Shown one piece after another: positions 34,468 through 43,149 of a DNA stretch of 64,000 bases (positions are counted from its first letter, which is position 1; each line of letters starts with the position of its first letter). The notes beneath the pieces are model-generated. The model was given only the letters and a program-made list of their open reading frames with translations. It was not told the origin of the DNA and did no database searches. The stretch lies in the NCBI RefSeq assembly GCF_900142385.1, contig NZ_FRAQ01000004.1:124001-188000 (forward strand). The letters are read 5' to 3'. The translations under genes were made by a program, and so were the position numbers. This DNA comes from Marinobacter antarcticus. GTDB taxonomy: Bacteria; Pseudomonadota; Gammaproteobacteria; Pseudomonadales; Oleiphilaceae.

Positions 34468-35691
34468 ATGGGCGACTTTTACCAGAATGGCATTGTCACC
34501 ACACTGCACAACCTTGTTCGCCGGCCGGTGGAGGATCTGGAAGCCGAGCTGATGACCTTTCGCAAGTCCCGGCCTATGTCGCTGGTGTTGCCGTCGCTCT
34601 ATTCCGAGCTGGAAGGGCCGGCGTTAAAGAACATTGTGCATGAACTCACGAAAGTGCCTTATCTGGACCAGATCATTATCGGCCTGGACCGTGCCAATGA
34701 AGAGCAGTACCGCCATGCACTTGAATACTTCTCTGAGCTGCCACAAAACTTCAAAGTGCTCTGGAACGATGGCCCGCGCCTTCGTGCTATTGATCTGAAG
34801 CTCCGCGAACAGGGGTTGGCGCCGACGGAAATGGGTAAGGGCCGCAATGTCTGGTACTGCTTCGGCTATGTGTTGGCCTCCGGCGTGAGCAAGTCGGTCG
34901 CGCTGCACGACTGTGACATTCTCACCTATTCGCGGGATCTGGTGGCGCGTCTGATCTATCCGGTGGCTAATCCCGGTTTTAATTATATGTTCTGCAAGGG
35001 CTATTACGCGCGAGTGGCGGATGGAAAGATGAACGGGCGAGTCAGCCGCCTGCTGGTGACCCCTCTGATTCGTGCACTGAAGAAAGTGTGTGGCCCGAAC
35101 GATTTTCTGGATTATCTGGACAGTTACCGTTATCCCCTGGCCGGAGAATTCTCCTTCCGTACCGATGTAATTGATGATCTTCGTATTCCCAGCGACTGGG
35201 GGCTGGAGATTGGCGTACTCTCGGAAATGAAGCGGAACTATGCCACCAACCGGCTATGCCAGGTGGACATTGCCGATGTCTATGATCACAAGCATCAGGA
35301 ACTCTCGCCGGAGGATGCCAGTCGTGGTCTTTCCAAAATGAGCGTGGATATCGCCAAGGCGCTATTCAGGAAACTGGCAACAAACGGAGAGATTTTCTCA
35401 AGCGAGAAGTTTCGCACCATCAAGGCCAGCTATTTCCGTATCGCTCTGGATTTTGTGGAGACCTACCAGAATGACGCCATCATTAACGGTCTTGGGTTTG
35501 ATCGCCACAAGGAAGAGAAGGCTGTTGAGTTGTTCGCCCAGAACGTGATGCGTGCGGGCGCTTACTTTCTTGAGAATCCCATGGACACACCCTTTATTCC
35601 AAGCTGGAACCGGGTCACCAGTGCGATTCCGGATATCAAGGAACAACTGCTCAAGGCCGTGGATCTGGACAACGAGGAATATCGGCCATGA
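34468..35691 (+). CDS. gpgS: Glucosyl-3-phosphoglycerate synthase
   Basis: A 407-residue retaining glycosyltransferase of family GT81. Nucleotide-sugar core: SLVLPSLYSELEGPALKNIV, WNDGPRLRAIDLKLREQG, GKGRNVWYCFGYVLASGVSK, and the metal-binding motif ALHDCDILTYSRD (Asp148-Cys-Asp150). It joins glucose from a nucleotide sugar to 3-phosphoglycerate, the first step to the compatible solute glucosylglycerate. It overlaps the phosphorylase gene by four bases (ATGA). Family relation to bacterial GpgS/MpgS is strong; donor preference (UDP, GDP or ADP glucose) is not decided. Confidence 0.93.
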   Translation: MGDFYQNGIVTTLHNLVRRPVEDLEAELMTFRKSRPMSLVLPSLYSELEGPALKNIVHELTKVPYLDQIIIGLDRANEEQYRHALEYFSELPQNFKVLWNDGPRLRAIDLKLREQGLAPTEMGKGRNVWYCFGYVLASGVSKSVALHDCDILTYSRDLVARLIYPVANPGFNYMFCKGYYARVADGKMNGRVSRLLVTPLIRALKKVCGPNDFLDYLDSYRYPLAGEFSFRTDVIDDLRIPSDWGLEIGVLSEMKRNYATNRLCQVDIADVYDHKHQELSPEDASRGLSKMSVDIAKALFRKLATNGEIFSSEKFRTIKASYFRIALDFVETYQNDAIINGLGFDRHKEEKAVELFAQNVMRAGAYFLENPMDTPFIPSWNRVTSAIPDIKEQLLKAVDLDNEEYRP

Positions 35692-37418
35692 GCCAGGTGC
35701 TGAAGGCCAAGCTGGTTAGCATGCTTGAAGTTGTCTATCCAGCGCTGGATTGTGACTTCCTCGCTGAGCAGCTGCTAACAACGATGGGCCTGCTTCCGGA
35801 TCAGCCTCCGCCGACGGCGCATCAGAGCCGCTGGAGTGAATCGGATGTCGTTCTGATCACCTATGCGGACACCGTTCAGCAAGCGGATGAAAAGCCTTTA
35901 GCGACACTGCATCAGTTTCTGAATCGATGCTTTTCCGACAGCATTTCCGCCGTTCATATCCTGCCGTTCTTCCCCTACAGCTCCGATGACGGTTTCTCGG
36001 TAATGGATTACCTTGCCGTCAACGAATCCCATGGAAGGTGGGAGGACGTTGAGGCCATCGCGCGGGACTTCAAGCTCATGGCGGATCTGGTGGTCAACCA
36101 TATGTCAGCCCGCAGCCGTTGGTTTGAGAATTTCCGGAAGCGGATTGATCCGGGCAAGGACTATTTCTTCGAGGGAAACCCCCGGGACGATCTGAGCGCG
36201 GTGGTAAGGCCGCGCACATCACCTTTACTCACGCCGGTTCAGACGGACGATGGCGAGCGTTATGTATGGTGTACCTTCAGCGAGGATCAGGTCGATCTTA
36301 ACTTTGCCAATCCCCGGGTTTTGATCGAGTTCGCAGCGATTATCCGTTATTACCTTGAGCGCGGCGTTGTTATTTTCCGGCTGGACGCCGTCGCTTTCCT
36401 GTGGAAAGAGCCAGGTACGCCCTGCATCCACCTGCAACAGACCCACGAACTGATCAAGATTTTGCGTCTGCTGATAGAGCATCATAGCCCGGATGCCGTG
36501 GTGATCACCGAAACCAATGTGCCCAACCGTGAGAACCTGACCTATTTCGGCAACGCTAACGAAGCCCACGTGATCTACAATTTTTCTCTGCCGCCGCTAC
36601 TGATCAATACACTGGTTACAGGCGACTGCAAACACCTGAAAACCTGGCTGATGAGCATGCCACCGGCACAGATGGGTACCACCTACCTCAACTTCATTGC
36701 GTCCCACGATGGCATTGGCATGCGACCCACGGACGGGTTGCTGGATGAAGAGGAAAAGCAGCGACTGGTCAACACCATGGATTCGTTCGGCGGTAAAGTG
36801 TCCTTCAGGCGCACACCAGACGGCCGGGACCAGCCCTATGAAATCAACATCGCCCTCTATGATGCGTTGAAGGGCACCGCCGCGAACGGCGCGGACCATT
36901 GGCAGTTGCAGAGGTTCATTTGTGCGCACACGGTGATGCTCGCTCTGGAGGGAATACCCGCTTTTTACATACACAGCTTGCTGGCGACGGAAAATGATAC
37001 CGAGCGGGTGGAGCATACCGGCCGCCTGCGCTCCATTAATCGCAGCCAGTGGCAGCTTGCGGATCTGGAACGGGAGCTGGACAACCCTTTGAGCCATCAC
37101 AGCAAGGCCTACCGCGAACTGAAGCGCCTGATTGCGATTCGCCGCAGGCAATCGGCGTTTCATCCCAATGCGACCCAGTTCACCTTGCACCTGGGGCTAA
37201 AGCTGTTCGGCTTCTGGCGCCAAAGCACGCGGCGTGACCAGTCCATTTTCTGCATTCACAATATCAGTGACGAGGTGCAGCAGGTGGCGTTGAGTGATAT
37301 CAACCTGATCGGTACCGACCACTGGCTCGATCTTATCGCGGGTACGACTATTGACGACCTCTCTGGTTGTATCACCCTGAAGCCTTATCAGAGCGTCTGG
37401 CTGTCCAATCGGGAGTAG
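35688..37418 (+). CDS. ggaP: Glucosylglycerate phosphorylase (GH13_18, sucrose-phosphorylase-like)
   Basis: A 576-residue TIM-barrel enzyme related to sucrose phosphorylase. Landmarks are HILPFFPYSSDDGFSVMDYL, LMADLVVNHMSARSRWF, the nucleophile in VIFRLDAVAFLWKEPGT (Asp233), the acid/base in VVITETNVPNRENL (Glu275), and FIASHDGIGMRP. The context with GpgS, phosphatase and glycerate kinase points to glucosylglycerate rather than sucrose. Phosphorolysis gives glucose 1-phosphate and D-glycerate. It thus saves the glucosyl bond energy when the solute is recycled. Sequence alone cannot exclude sucrose or glucosylglycerol as substrate. Confidence 0.85.
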   Translation: MSQVLKAKLVSMLEVVYPALDCDFLAEQLLTTMGLLPDQPPPTAHQSRWSESDVVLITYADTVQQADEKPLATLHQFLNRCFSDSISAVHILPFFPYSSDDGFSVMDYLAVNESHGRWEDVEAIARDFKLMADLVVNHMSARSRWFENFRKRIDPGKDYFFEGNPRDDLSAVVRPRTSPLLTPVQTDDGERYVWCTFSEDQVDLNFANPRVLIEFAAIIRYYLERGVVIFRLDAVAFLWKEPGTPCIHLQQTHELIKILRLLIEHHSPDAVVITETNVPNRENLTYFGNANEAHVIYNFSLPPLLINTLVTGDCKHLKTWLMSMPPAQMGTTYLNFIASHDGIGMRPTDGLLDEEEKQRLVNTMDSFGGKVSFRRTPDGRDQPYEINIALYDALKGTAANGADHWQLQRFICAHTVMLALEGIPAFYIHSLLATENDTERVEHTGRLRSINRSQWQLADLERELDNPLSHHSKAYRELKRLIAIRRRQSAFHPNATQFTLHLGLKLFGFWRQSTRRDQSIFCIHNISDEVQQVALSDINLIGTDHWLDLIAGTTIDDLSGCITLKPYQSVWLSNRE

Positions 37419-37432
37419 GGCAGAATGCCTTC

Positions 37433-38611
37433 ATGCCCAAAACCTCTGCCCCTCGAAAACCCAGAATACTCCTGCTCTCCGCCTATGACGCAGGCAGCCA
37501 TCGTCGCTGGAGAGAGCAGTTGGTGCTCAGTCAGCCGGAATTTGAGTGGCATGTACTTTCTCTGTCTCCGAGATTCTTCCGCTGGCGGATTCGAGGTAAC
37601 GCGCTTACCTGGCTGAACGAGCCGCTGTTAAAGGAGAGTTGGGACCTGCTGCTTGTGACTTCCATGGTCGACCTGGCGTCGATCCGGGGTTTTCATCCGA
37701 ACCTGGCCGCTACGCCGGCGCTTCTCTATATGCATGAAAACCAGTTTGCCTATCCGGCATCGGATGCGCAGCACAACAGCATTGATCCTCAAATGGTGAA
37801 TCTATACAGCGCTATTGCCGCCGAGGCCGTTCTGTTCAACAGCGACTGGAATCGACGGAGCTTTCTTGATGGTATTGAAAAACTCTTCCGGCGATTGCCC
37901 GATGGTATCCCGGAGGGAACGCTCGAACGCATTGCCGCGAAATCCCGGGTTCTGCCGGTCCCCATCGATGATCATGTGCTCCTCAACGAAGCAGGGCGCC
38001 GAAATCCTGAGGTGGGTGAGCGGTTATGGGGCAATGGAATTGAGTCCTGGCCCTGTTCATCGCCGCTAAGAATTGTGTGGGCGGCTCGCTGGGAATATGA
38101 CAAGGGCCCTGACCGGCTGATCGCGATTTTGCAGGAACTTGATCGCAGGGCGGTGAACTTTCAGGTGTGTATCCTTGGTGAGAGTTTCCGAAAAGTACCC
38201 GAAGCCATGATGACTATCCAGCAGCAGTTTGCCCATCGACTTGTTCAGTTTGGATATGCCTCAAGCCGCACCGAGTATTACGAGTGGCTGGAGAGTGCAG
38301 ATGTGATTCTTTCAACCGCGTTACATGAGTTTCAGGGGCTGGCGGTGCTTGAGGCTGTGGCTGCTGGCTGTGTGCCCATTGTGCCGGAAAGGGAGGTCTA
38401 TCCGGAGTTGTTTGCACCGGAATACTTGTATCCGGACTGTGGCGACGATATTCCGGATGAGGCGGTCCACGCAGCGGCGTTGATTGAAAGCCAGGCTGTG
38501 GAAAGCCATCGTGACCGATTAATGGTGCCAGATGTAAAGCGCTTCAGCCGTCGCGCATTGAAGCCGATATACAAGGCGTTATTGTCGGGAGCTATAGCAG
38601 GTAACGCATGA
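37433..38611 (+). CDS. DUF3524 glycosyltransferase (tRNA-queuosine mannosyltransferase-like)
   Basis: A 392-residue GT4-like glycosyltransferase. The N-terminal domain has PRILLLSAYDAGSHRRWREQ and LLYMHENQFAYPASDAQH, characteristic of the DUF3524 family (the family of the vertebrate queuosine-tRNA mannosyltransferase). The C-terminal domain has IVWAARWEYDKGPDRLI and the sugar-donor loop ALHEFQGLAVLEAVAAGC. The start ATG at 37433 lies 14 bases after the phosphorylase stop, with GGGAGTAGGG upstream, so it is the last gene of the glucosylglycerate operon. The family is convincing; whether it modifies tRNA or a glycan is open. Confidence 0.82.
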   Translation: MPKTSAPRKPRILLLSAYDAGSHRRWREQLVLSQPEFEWHVLSLSPRFFRWRIRGNALTWLNEPLLKESWDLLLVTSMVDLASIRGFHPNLAATPALLYMHENQFAYPASDAQHNSIDPQMVNLYSAIAAEAVLFNSDWNRRSFLDGIEKLFRRLPDGIPEGTLERIAAKSRVLPVPIDDHVLLNEAGRRNPEVGERLWGNGIESWPCSSPLRIVWAARWEYDKGPDRLIAILQELDRRAVNFQVCILGESFRKVPEAMMTIQQQFAHRLVQFGYASSRTEYYEWLESADVILSTALHEFQGLAVLEAVAAGCVPIVPEREVYPELFAPEYLYPDCGDDIPDEAVHAAALIESQAVESHRDRLMVPDVKRFSRRALKPIYKALLSGAIAGNA

Positions 38612-38713
38612 TATAAGGCCCGGCTGTGGGGCGCAGGCGATAACCGGATTATGAAAACATACTCATTACACCCACGCAGCCACATGGGGTATCCTGACCG
38701 AATATTCCTGACT

Positions 38714-38742
38714 GGACACTCGATTCATGACGGGACACTCGA
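38714..38742. repeat. 10-bp direct repeat before quinone oxidoreductase gene
   Basis: GGACACTCGA occurs at 38714-38723 and again at 38733-38742, 19 bases apart (about two helical turns). The second copy is part of a CACTCGAAAGTG dyad. The position 20-48 bases before the ATG suggests a regulator site overlapping the promoter. Confidence 0.5.
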
Positions 38743-38761
38743 AAGTGCCGAGACTTAATAC

Positions 38762-39730
38762 ATGATGAAAGTAATCAAGATAACCGGTGACTCCCTCAAA
38801 TGGGAAGACTGCGCGAGCTTTGAAGAACTGCCGGCAGATCACGTAGAAATCGATGTTGTCTGGAGTGCCGTGAACCGTGCAGACCTGTCGCAACGTGCTG
38901 GAGTTTATCCTCCACCCCCGGGTGCGTCTGACATTTTAGGGCTGGAAGTCAGCGGTCGTATCGCGGCGGTTGGCAAAGCCGTGGCAGGCTTTGAACCGGG
39001 CGACGAAGTGTGTGCCCTGCTGACCGGTGGTGGCTATGCAACCAAGGTTATGGTTCCTGCCGTTCAGGTGTTGCCAGTTCCCAAGGGGTATTCGCTGAAA
39101 AAAGCCGCGGCTATTCCTGAGGTGTTTGCGACAGCCTGGCTGAATCTTTATCAGGAGGCTGACCTTCAGCCGGGCGAGAGGGTGCTGTTGCACGCAGCCG
39201 CCAGTGGCCTGGGTACTGCCGTTATTCAGATTGCGACAGCGTTTGGTAACCCGGTATTTGCAACCGCCGGCGATGAAGAAAAGCTTGAGATTTGCCGTAA
39301 GCTGGGTGCGACAGGCACTTGGAACCGAAAAGACGGCTCTTTCGTGGATGCTGTAAAGAGCTGGGGCGGTGTGGATATGGTGCTGGATCCGGTCGGTGGA
39401 AGCTACATCAAAGAGGACCAGGAAGTTCTGAGCGCCGATGGCAGGATTATTCTGATAGGCCTTATGGGTGGCCGATCTGCGGAAGTCGATCTGGGCCTTA
39501 TGTTGATGAAGCGTCACAGGCTGATCGGCTCAACATTGCGGTCCCGGTCAGTAGAAGACAAGGGGAGTGTAATGCAGGCATTGTATCGTCACGTCTGGCC
39601 GTTGCTGGTAGCGGGGCAGATTGAGCCTATGATCGACAGCACCTGGCCCATCGAGGAGGTTGAGGATGCTATGGCTCACGTGGCGGCCAACAGGAATACC
39701 GGGAAGGTTCTCCTCAAGATAGCGGAATAG
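38762..39730 (+). CDS. NAD(P)H:quinone oxidoreductase, PIG3/zeta-crystallin type
   Basis: A 322-residue zinc-free medium-chain reductase. The catalytic-domain stretch NRADLSQRAGVYPPPPGASD and DILGLEVSGRIAAVG are hallmarks of the TP53I3 (PIG3)-like quinone reductase subfamily. The Rossmann part shows LLHAAASGLGTAVIQIATAF and LDPVGGSY. It should reduce quinones with NADPH. Two consecutive ATGs start it (38762 and 38765). The 10-bp direct repeat just upstream may regulate it. Single gene. Confidence 0.92.
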   Translation: MMKVIKITGDSLKWEDCASFEELPADHVEIDVVWSAVNRADLSQRAGVYPPPPGASDILGLEVSGRIAAVGKAVAGFEPGDEVCALLTGGGYATKVMVPAVQVLPVPKGYSLKKAAAIPEVFATAWLNLYQEADLQPGERVLLHAAASGLGTAVIQIATAFGNPVFATAGDEEKLEICRKLGATGTWNRKDGSFVDAVKSWGGVDMVLDPVGGSYIKEDQEVLSADGRIILIGLMGGRSAEVDLGLMLMKRHRLIGSTLRSRSVEDKGSVMQALYRHVWPLLVAGQIEPMIDSTWPIEEVEDAMAHVAANRNTGKVLLKIAE

Positions 39731-39758
39731 CCTTCCCAGTGGTGAATTCCGTTTTGCT

Positions 39759-40784
39759 TTAATCGGCGATATGCACCAGTTGCTTGCCGAAGTTCTTGCC
39801 CTTCAGCATACCCTTGAAGGCCTCAACTGCGTTTTCGAGGCCTTCAGCAACCGTCTCACGGTATTTGATCTGGCCTGAAGCAATGCGGCTAGTAAGGATA
39901 TCGGTAATCTCCTGATGCTTATCCTGCCACTCGGTGACCAGAAAAAAGCGGTGCTCTGGAACCGGGTCGAGGCGTTTGAGAATATCGAATGGCGTCTCTA
40001 CTTTGTCTGTACTCTTGGCATTGTAAGCCGAGACATAACCGCAAATGGGTACCCGTGCCCCAGGGTTCAGAAGCGGTGCAACGGCTCTGGTGACGTCTCC
40101 ACCCACGTTCTCGTAGTAGATGTCGATGCCGTCCGGGCAGGCGGCTTTCAGATCGGCCTCCAGGTTGCCCGCCTTGTAGTCCACGCAGGCATCAAACCCT
40201 AGTTCATCAACCACATAGCTGCATTTCTCCGGGCCACCGGCAATGCCAACTACGCGGCAACCATTTGTTTTGGCGGTTTGGCCAACAACCGTGCCTACGG
40301 GGCCGGACGCGGCAGAGACCACCACGGTTTCACCTGCTTTGGGTTTGCCTACATAGGTTAAGCCGCAGTAGCCGGTGCGGCCTGGCATGCCTGCAACACC
40401 AAGGTAGGTTTGCAGTGGAACACCGTCTTTCTGATGGATTTTGTAAACCATCGGAGCTTCTGCGGGAAAGGTTACGTATTCCTGCCAACCTGAATAACAG
40501 GTGATCAGATCACCGACTTTCAGCTTGTCCGACCGGGACTCCACAACCCGCGCGACGCTCTCGCCGGTGATGGGCTCATCAATGCCGATCGGATCCATAT
40601 ACCCTTTGGCATCATTCATGCGCGGGCGCATGTACGGATCCAGCGAAAGCCATAGTATCTGTGCAACCACTTCGCCTTCTCCGGGCTCGCGTACCGGGCG
40701 CTCTTCCATAACCAGGTCACCCTCCTGGATTTCTCCGTTGGGGCGTTGCTTCAGAACGATGGCGCGATTGTGATAATTGCTCAT
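39759..40784 (-). CDS. NADP-dependent alkenal/one oxidoreductase (LTB4DH/CurA-like MDR)
   Basis: A 341-residue zinc-independent medium-chain reductase of the leukotriene-B4 dehydrogenase/YncB group. It shows WLSLDPYMRPRMND, ITGESVARVVESRSDKLKVG, GMPGRTGYCGLTYVG, VVSAASGPVGTVVGQTAK, YYENVGGDV and the C-terminal AFKGMLKGKNFGKQLVHI. Such enzymes reduce alpha,beta-unsaturated ketones or aldehydes using NADPH. It is convergent with the quinone reductase, so this is a small two-gene electrophile-defence pair on opposite strands. Confidence 0.92.
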   Translation of the reverse strand: MSNYHNRAIVLKQRPNGEIQEGDLVMEERPVREPGEGEVVAQILWLSLDPYMRPRMNDAKGYMDPIGIDEPITGESVARVVESRSDKLKVGDLITCYSGWQEYVTFPAEAPMVYKIHQKDGVPLQTYLGVAGMPGRTGYCGLTYVGKPKAGETVVVSAASGPVGTVVGQTAKTNGCRVVGIAGGPEKCSYVVDELGFDACVDYKAGNLEADLKAACPDGIDIYYENVGGDVTRAVAPLLNPGARVPICGYVSAYNAKSTDKVETPFDILKRLDPVPEHRFFLVTEWQDKHQEITDILTSRIASGQIKYRETVAEGLENAVEAFKGMLKGKNFGKQLVHIAD

Positions 40785-41004
40785 GATGTTCCTCCCTAAT
40801 CTTCAGTGAGATAGTTTGGAGCAGTCTTGCTCCTTGAGTTGCGTAACGAAACCAGATTAGCGTGCAGCAGAATGGTGTTGTGGTCAACCTCTCATGTTTT
40901 ACGCGGTTCTGTGTGGCGGGGTTACATTCCGGAATCTGAAGGTTATAATCGGGCACCGGCTCAGGATGAGCACGAAAAGACACCAATCTTCAGGGATCGA
41001 AGAT

Positions 41005-43149
41005 ATGCCCCAGGCAAACGGACTGCAGTTTACCGCCTGTATTGGCGAACTCCCCTCTGATCTATTTTCCGTTGTTGGCTTTACGCTGACAGAACGGCTT
41101 TCCGAACTGTTCCACGGCTGCCTTGAACTGGCCAGTACCGATCCGGGCGTTGATGCGTCTGAGGTTCTGGAACAACCGGTGGATCTTCTGGTCTGGCAGG
41201 ATGGTGCGCTCCTGCGACGCTTTACAGGTGTGGTCAACGAGTTTGCCCGGGGTGACAGCGGTCACCGCCGTACCCGCTATGAACTCGTCATCCAGCCGCC
41301 TTTATGGCGTTTAGGGCTGATGCACAACAGCCGCATCTTTCAGACTCAGACCACAGACACCATCGTGCGCTCGCTGTTGGAAGAGCGGGGCATAGTGAAT
41401 TCGGTGTTTGATCTCAAACGAGGTCCCCAAGAACGGGAATACGGCGTTCAGCACCGGGAAAGCGATCTGGCGTTCATTGAACGAATGGCCGCAGAGGAAG
41501 GCTGGCATTACCGTTACCAGCACGGCAGTGTCGATGGAAGCCAGCAACCTGGCCTGGTCATGGCCGACCATCACGGCGATGCGCCCCGGCTGGGAACTGC
41601 TGAATATAACGGCAAAGCAGGCGGAAGTACCAGGCAGCCTTCGGTGTTCCGCTTCTGCTACGAAGAACGGGTTCGCGTCGCCGCCGTAGCCACGAAGGAC
41701 TACACCTTCAAGAACCCTGCCTACGCCCTGATGCACGAACAGAGCGCCGCCACTCCCAGCCAGCGCCAAGACTATCAGCACTTCGACTACCCGGGCCGCT
41801 TCAAGGCCGATGCCAGCGGCCAGCCGTTTACCGAAGCGCGATTGGATGCTCTCAGAAACGACGCCAGCACCGCCCACGGCGAAAGCAATCGCGCAGACTT
41901 TACCTGCGGTGCCAAAGCCGAACTGACTGAGCACGACAACGAAAAACTGAACCGGGACTGGCTACTCACCGCCGTCACTCACACCGGTAAGCAGCCCCAG
42001 GCCATGGAAGAGGAGGGCGGTTCTGAACCGACCATCTATCACAATACGTTCAGCGCCGTTCCTGCCGACAAAACCTGGCGCCCCCTTTGCGACCATCGCC
42101 CGATGATGGACGGCCCCCAGATAGCCATCGTCACCGGCCCGGAAGGTGAAGAAATCCACTGTGACGAATTTGGCCGGGTAAAAGTACGGTTTCCCTGGGA
42201 TCGGCGCCATCAGCAAAGCAAGGTAGAGAGCACCGAGAACAACGAACACAGCAGCGCCTGGCTCCGAGTCAGCCAGGGTTGGGCCGGTGGTCAATACGGT
42301 TTTATGGCCCTGCCGAGAATCGGCAACGAAGTCATCGTCTCCTTTCTTGATGGCGACCCGGATCAGCCCATCATTACTGGCCGAACTTTCCACGCCACCA
42401 ATACACCGCCTTACGCGCTGCCGGAACATAAAACCCGCACTACCCTGAAAACCCGGACCCACAAGGGTGAGGGCAGTAACGAACTGCGCTTTGAGGACGA
42501 GGCGGACAAGGAGCAGATCTACATCCACGCTCAGAAAGACCTGGATCTGCTCACCGAAAACAACCGCACCGAAGTCATCAACAACGACAGCCACCTGACC
42601 GTTGAGAATGACCGCTTCAGCCACGTAAAGAGCAATGATCACATCACCGTTGATGGCGAAAAACGCCAAACCGTGGGCGCCGATTGCAGCCAGAACGTTG
42701 GCGGCACCCTGCATCAGAAATCTGGCGGCGCAACCTTGTGTGAGGCCGGTCGTGAAGTTCACTACAAGGCTGGCTCCAAAGTCATGCTGGATGCCGGCGT
42801 CGAACTCACCATTGCCGGTGGCGGCAGTTTTATCAAACTTGATCCGGGTGGTGTGACGCTGAGTGGGCCGGGGATCAAGATTAATTCTGGGGGGAGTCCG
42901 GGGCGTGGAAGCGGTGTGAGCGTTCAAAGTGCAGATATGCCACAGATGTTAGATGGCGACAGGCCGGTTTCTCCGCCTGCAGCAACTTTTGCGAATGTCA
43001 GTACGCGCAAAGCTGCTTCTGCAGCTCCCCTTCAGATAGAAGGCCTGCCAGGTACCGATCGAAAGCTCATTGTTGATGTGATTGGAGGGGATGCTGGCAG
43101 GGGTTCCGTTGACGTTATCAAGGGCTCTTCAGAAGGCGATGAGGTATGA
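41005..43149 (+). CDS. vgrG: Type VI secretion tip protein VgrG
   Basis: A 714-residue spike protein. The gp27-like region (LSELFHGCLELASTD, VQHRESDLAFIERMAAEEGW) is followed by the gp5 OB fold (GRVKVRFPWDRRHQ, WAGGQYGFMALPRIGNEVIV, DGDPDQPIITGRT), then the repetitive beta-helix needle. About 70 residues after the needle are proline/alanine/serine-rich with no enzymatic domain, so it is not an evolved VgrG. I prefer the ATG at 41005 (AGGGA upstream); ATGs at 40966 and 40894 are also in frame. It overlaps the effector gene by ATGA. No other T6SS structural gene is in the window, so the sheath must be encoded elsewhere. Confidence 0.93.
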   Translation: MPQANGLQFTACIGELPSDLFSVVGFTLTERLSELFHGCLELASTDPGVDASEVLEQPVDLLVWQDGALLRRFTGVVNEFARGDSGHRRTRYELVIQPPLWRLGLMHNSRIFQTQTTDTIVRSLLEERGIVNSVFDLKRGPQEREYGVQHRESDLAFIERMAAEEGWHYRYQHGSVDGSQQPGLVMADHHGDAPRLGTAEYNGKAGGSTRQPSVFRFCYEERVRVAAVATKDYTFKNPAYALMHEQSAATPSQRQDYQHFDYPGRFKADASGQPFTEARLDALRNDASTAHGESNRADFTCGAKAELTEHDNEKLNRDWLLTAVTHTGKQPQAMEEEGGSEPTIYHNTFSAVPADKTWRPLCDHRPMMDGPQIAIVTGPEGEEIHCDEFGRVKVRFPWDRRHQQSKVESTENNEHSSAWLRVSQGWAGGQYGFMALPRIGNEVIVSFLDGDPDQPIITGRTFHATNTPPYALPEHKTRTTLKTRTHKGEGSNELRFEDEADKEQIYIHAQKDLDLLTENNRTEVINNDSHLTVENDRFSHVKSNDHITVDGEKRQTVGADCSQNVGGTLHQKSGGATLCEAGREVHYKAGSKVMLDAGVELTIAGGGSFIKLDPGGVTLSGPGIKINSGGSPGRGSGVSVQSADMPQMLDGDRPVSPPAATFANVSTRKAASAAPLQIEGLPGTDRKLIVDVIGGDAGRGSVDVIKGSSEGDEV

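Noticed and set aside
42480..42900. Repetitive stretch that could suggest a tandem repeat or CRISPR-like array
   Set aside because: It is the short beta-helix repeat of the VgrG needle at the protein level; there are no regular DNA repeats with spacers.
41962..42927. 321-residue open frame on the - strand
   Set aside because: Antisense to the needle region of vgrG, where repeated sequence leaves the opposite strand open.
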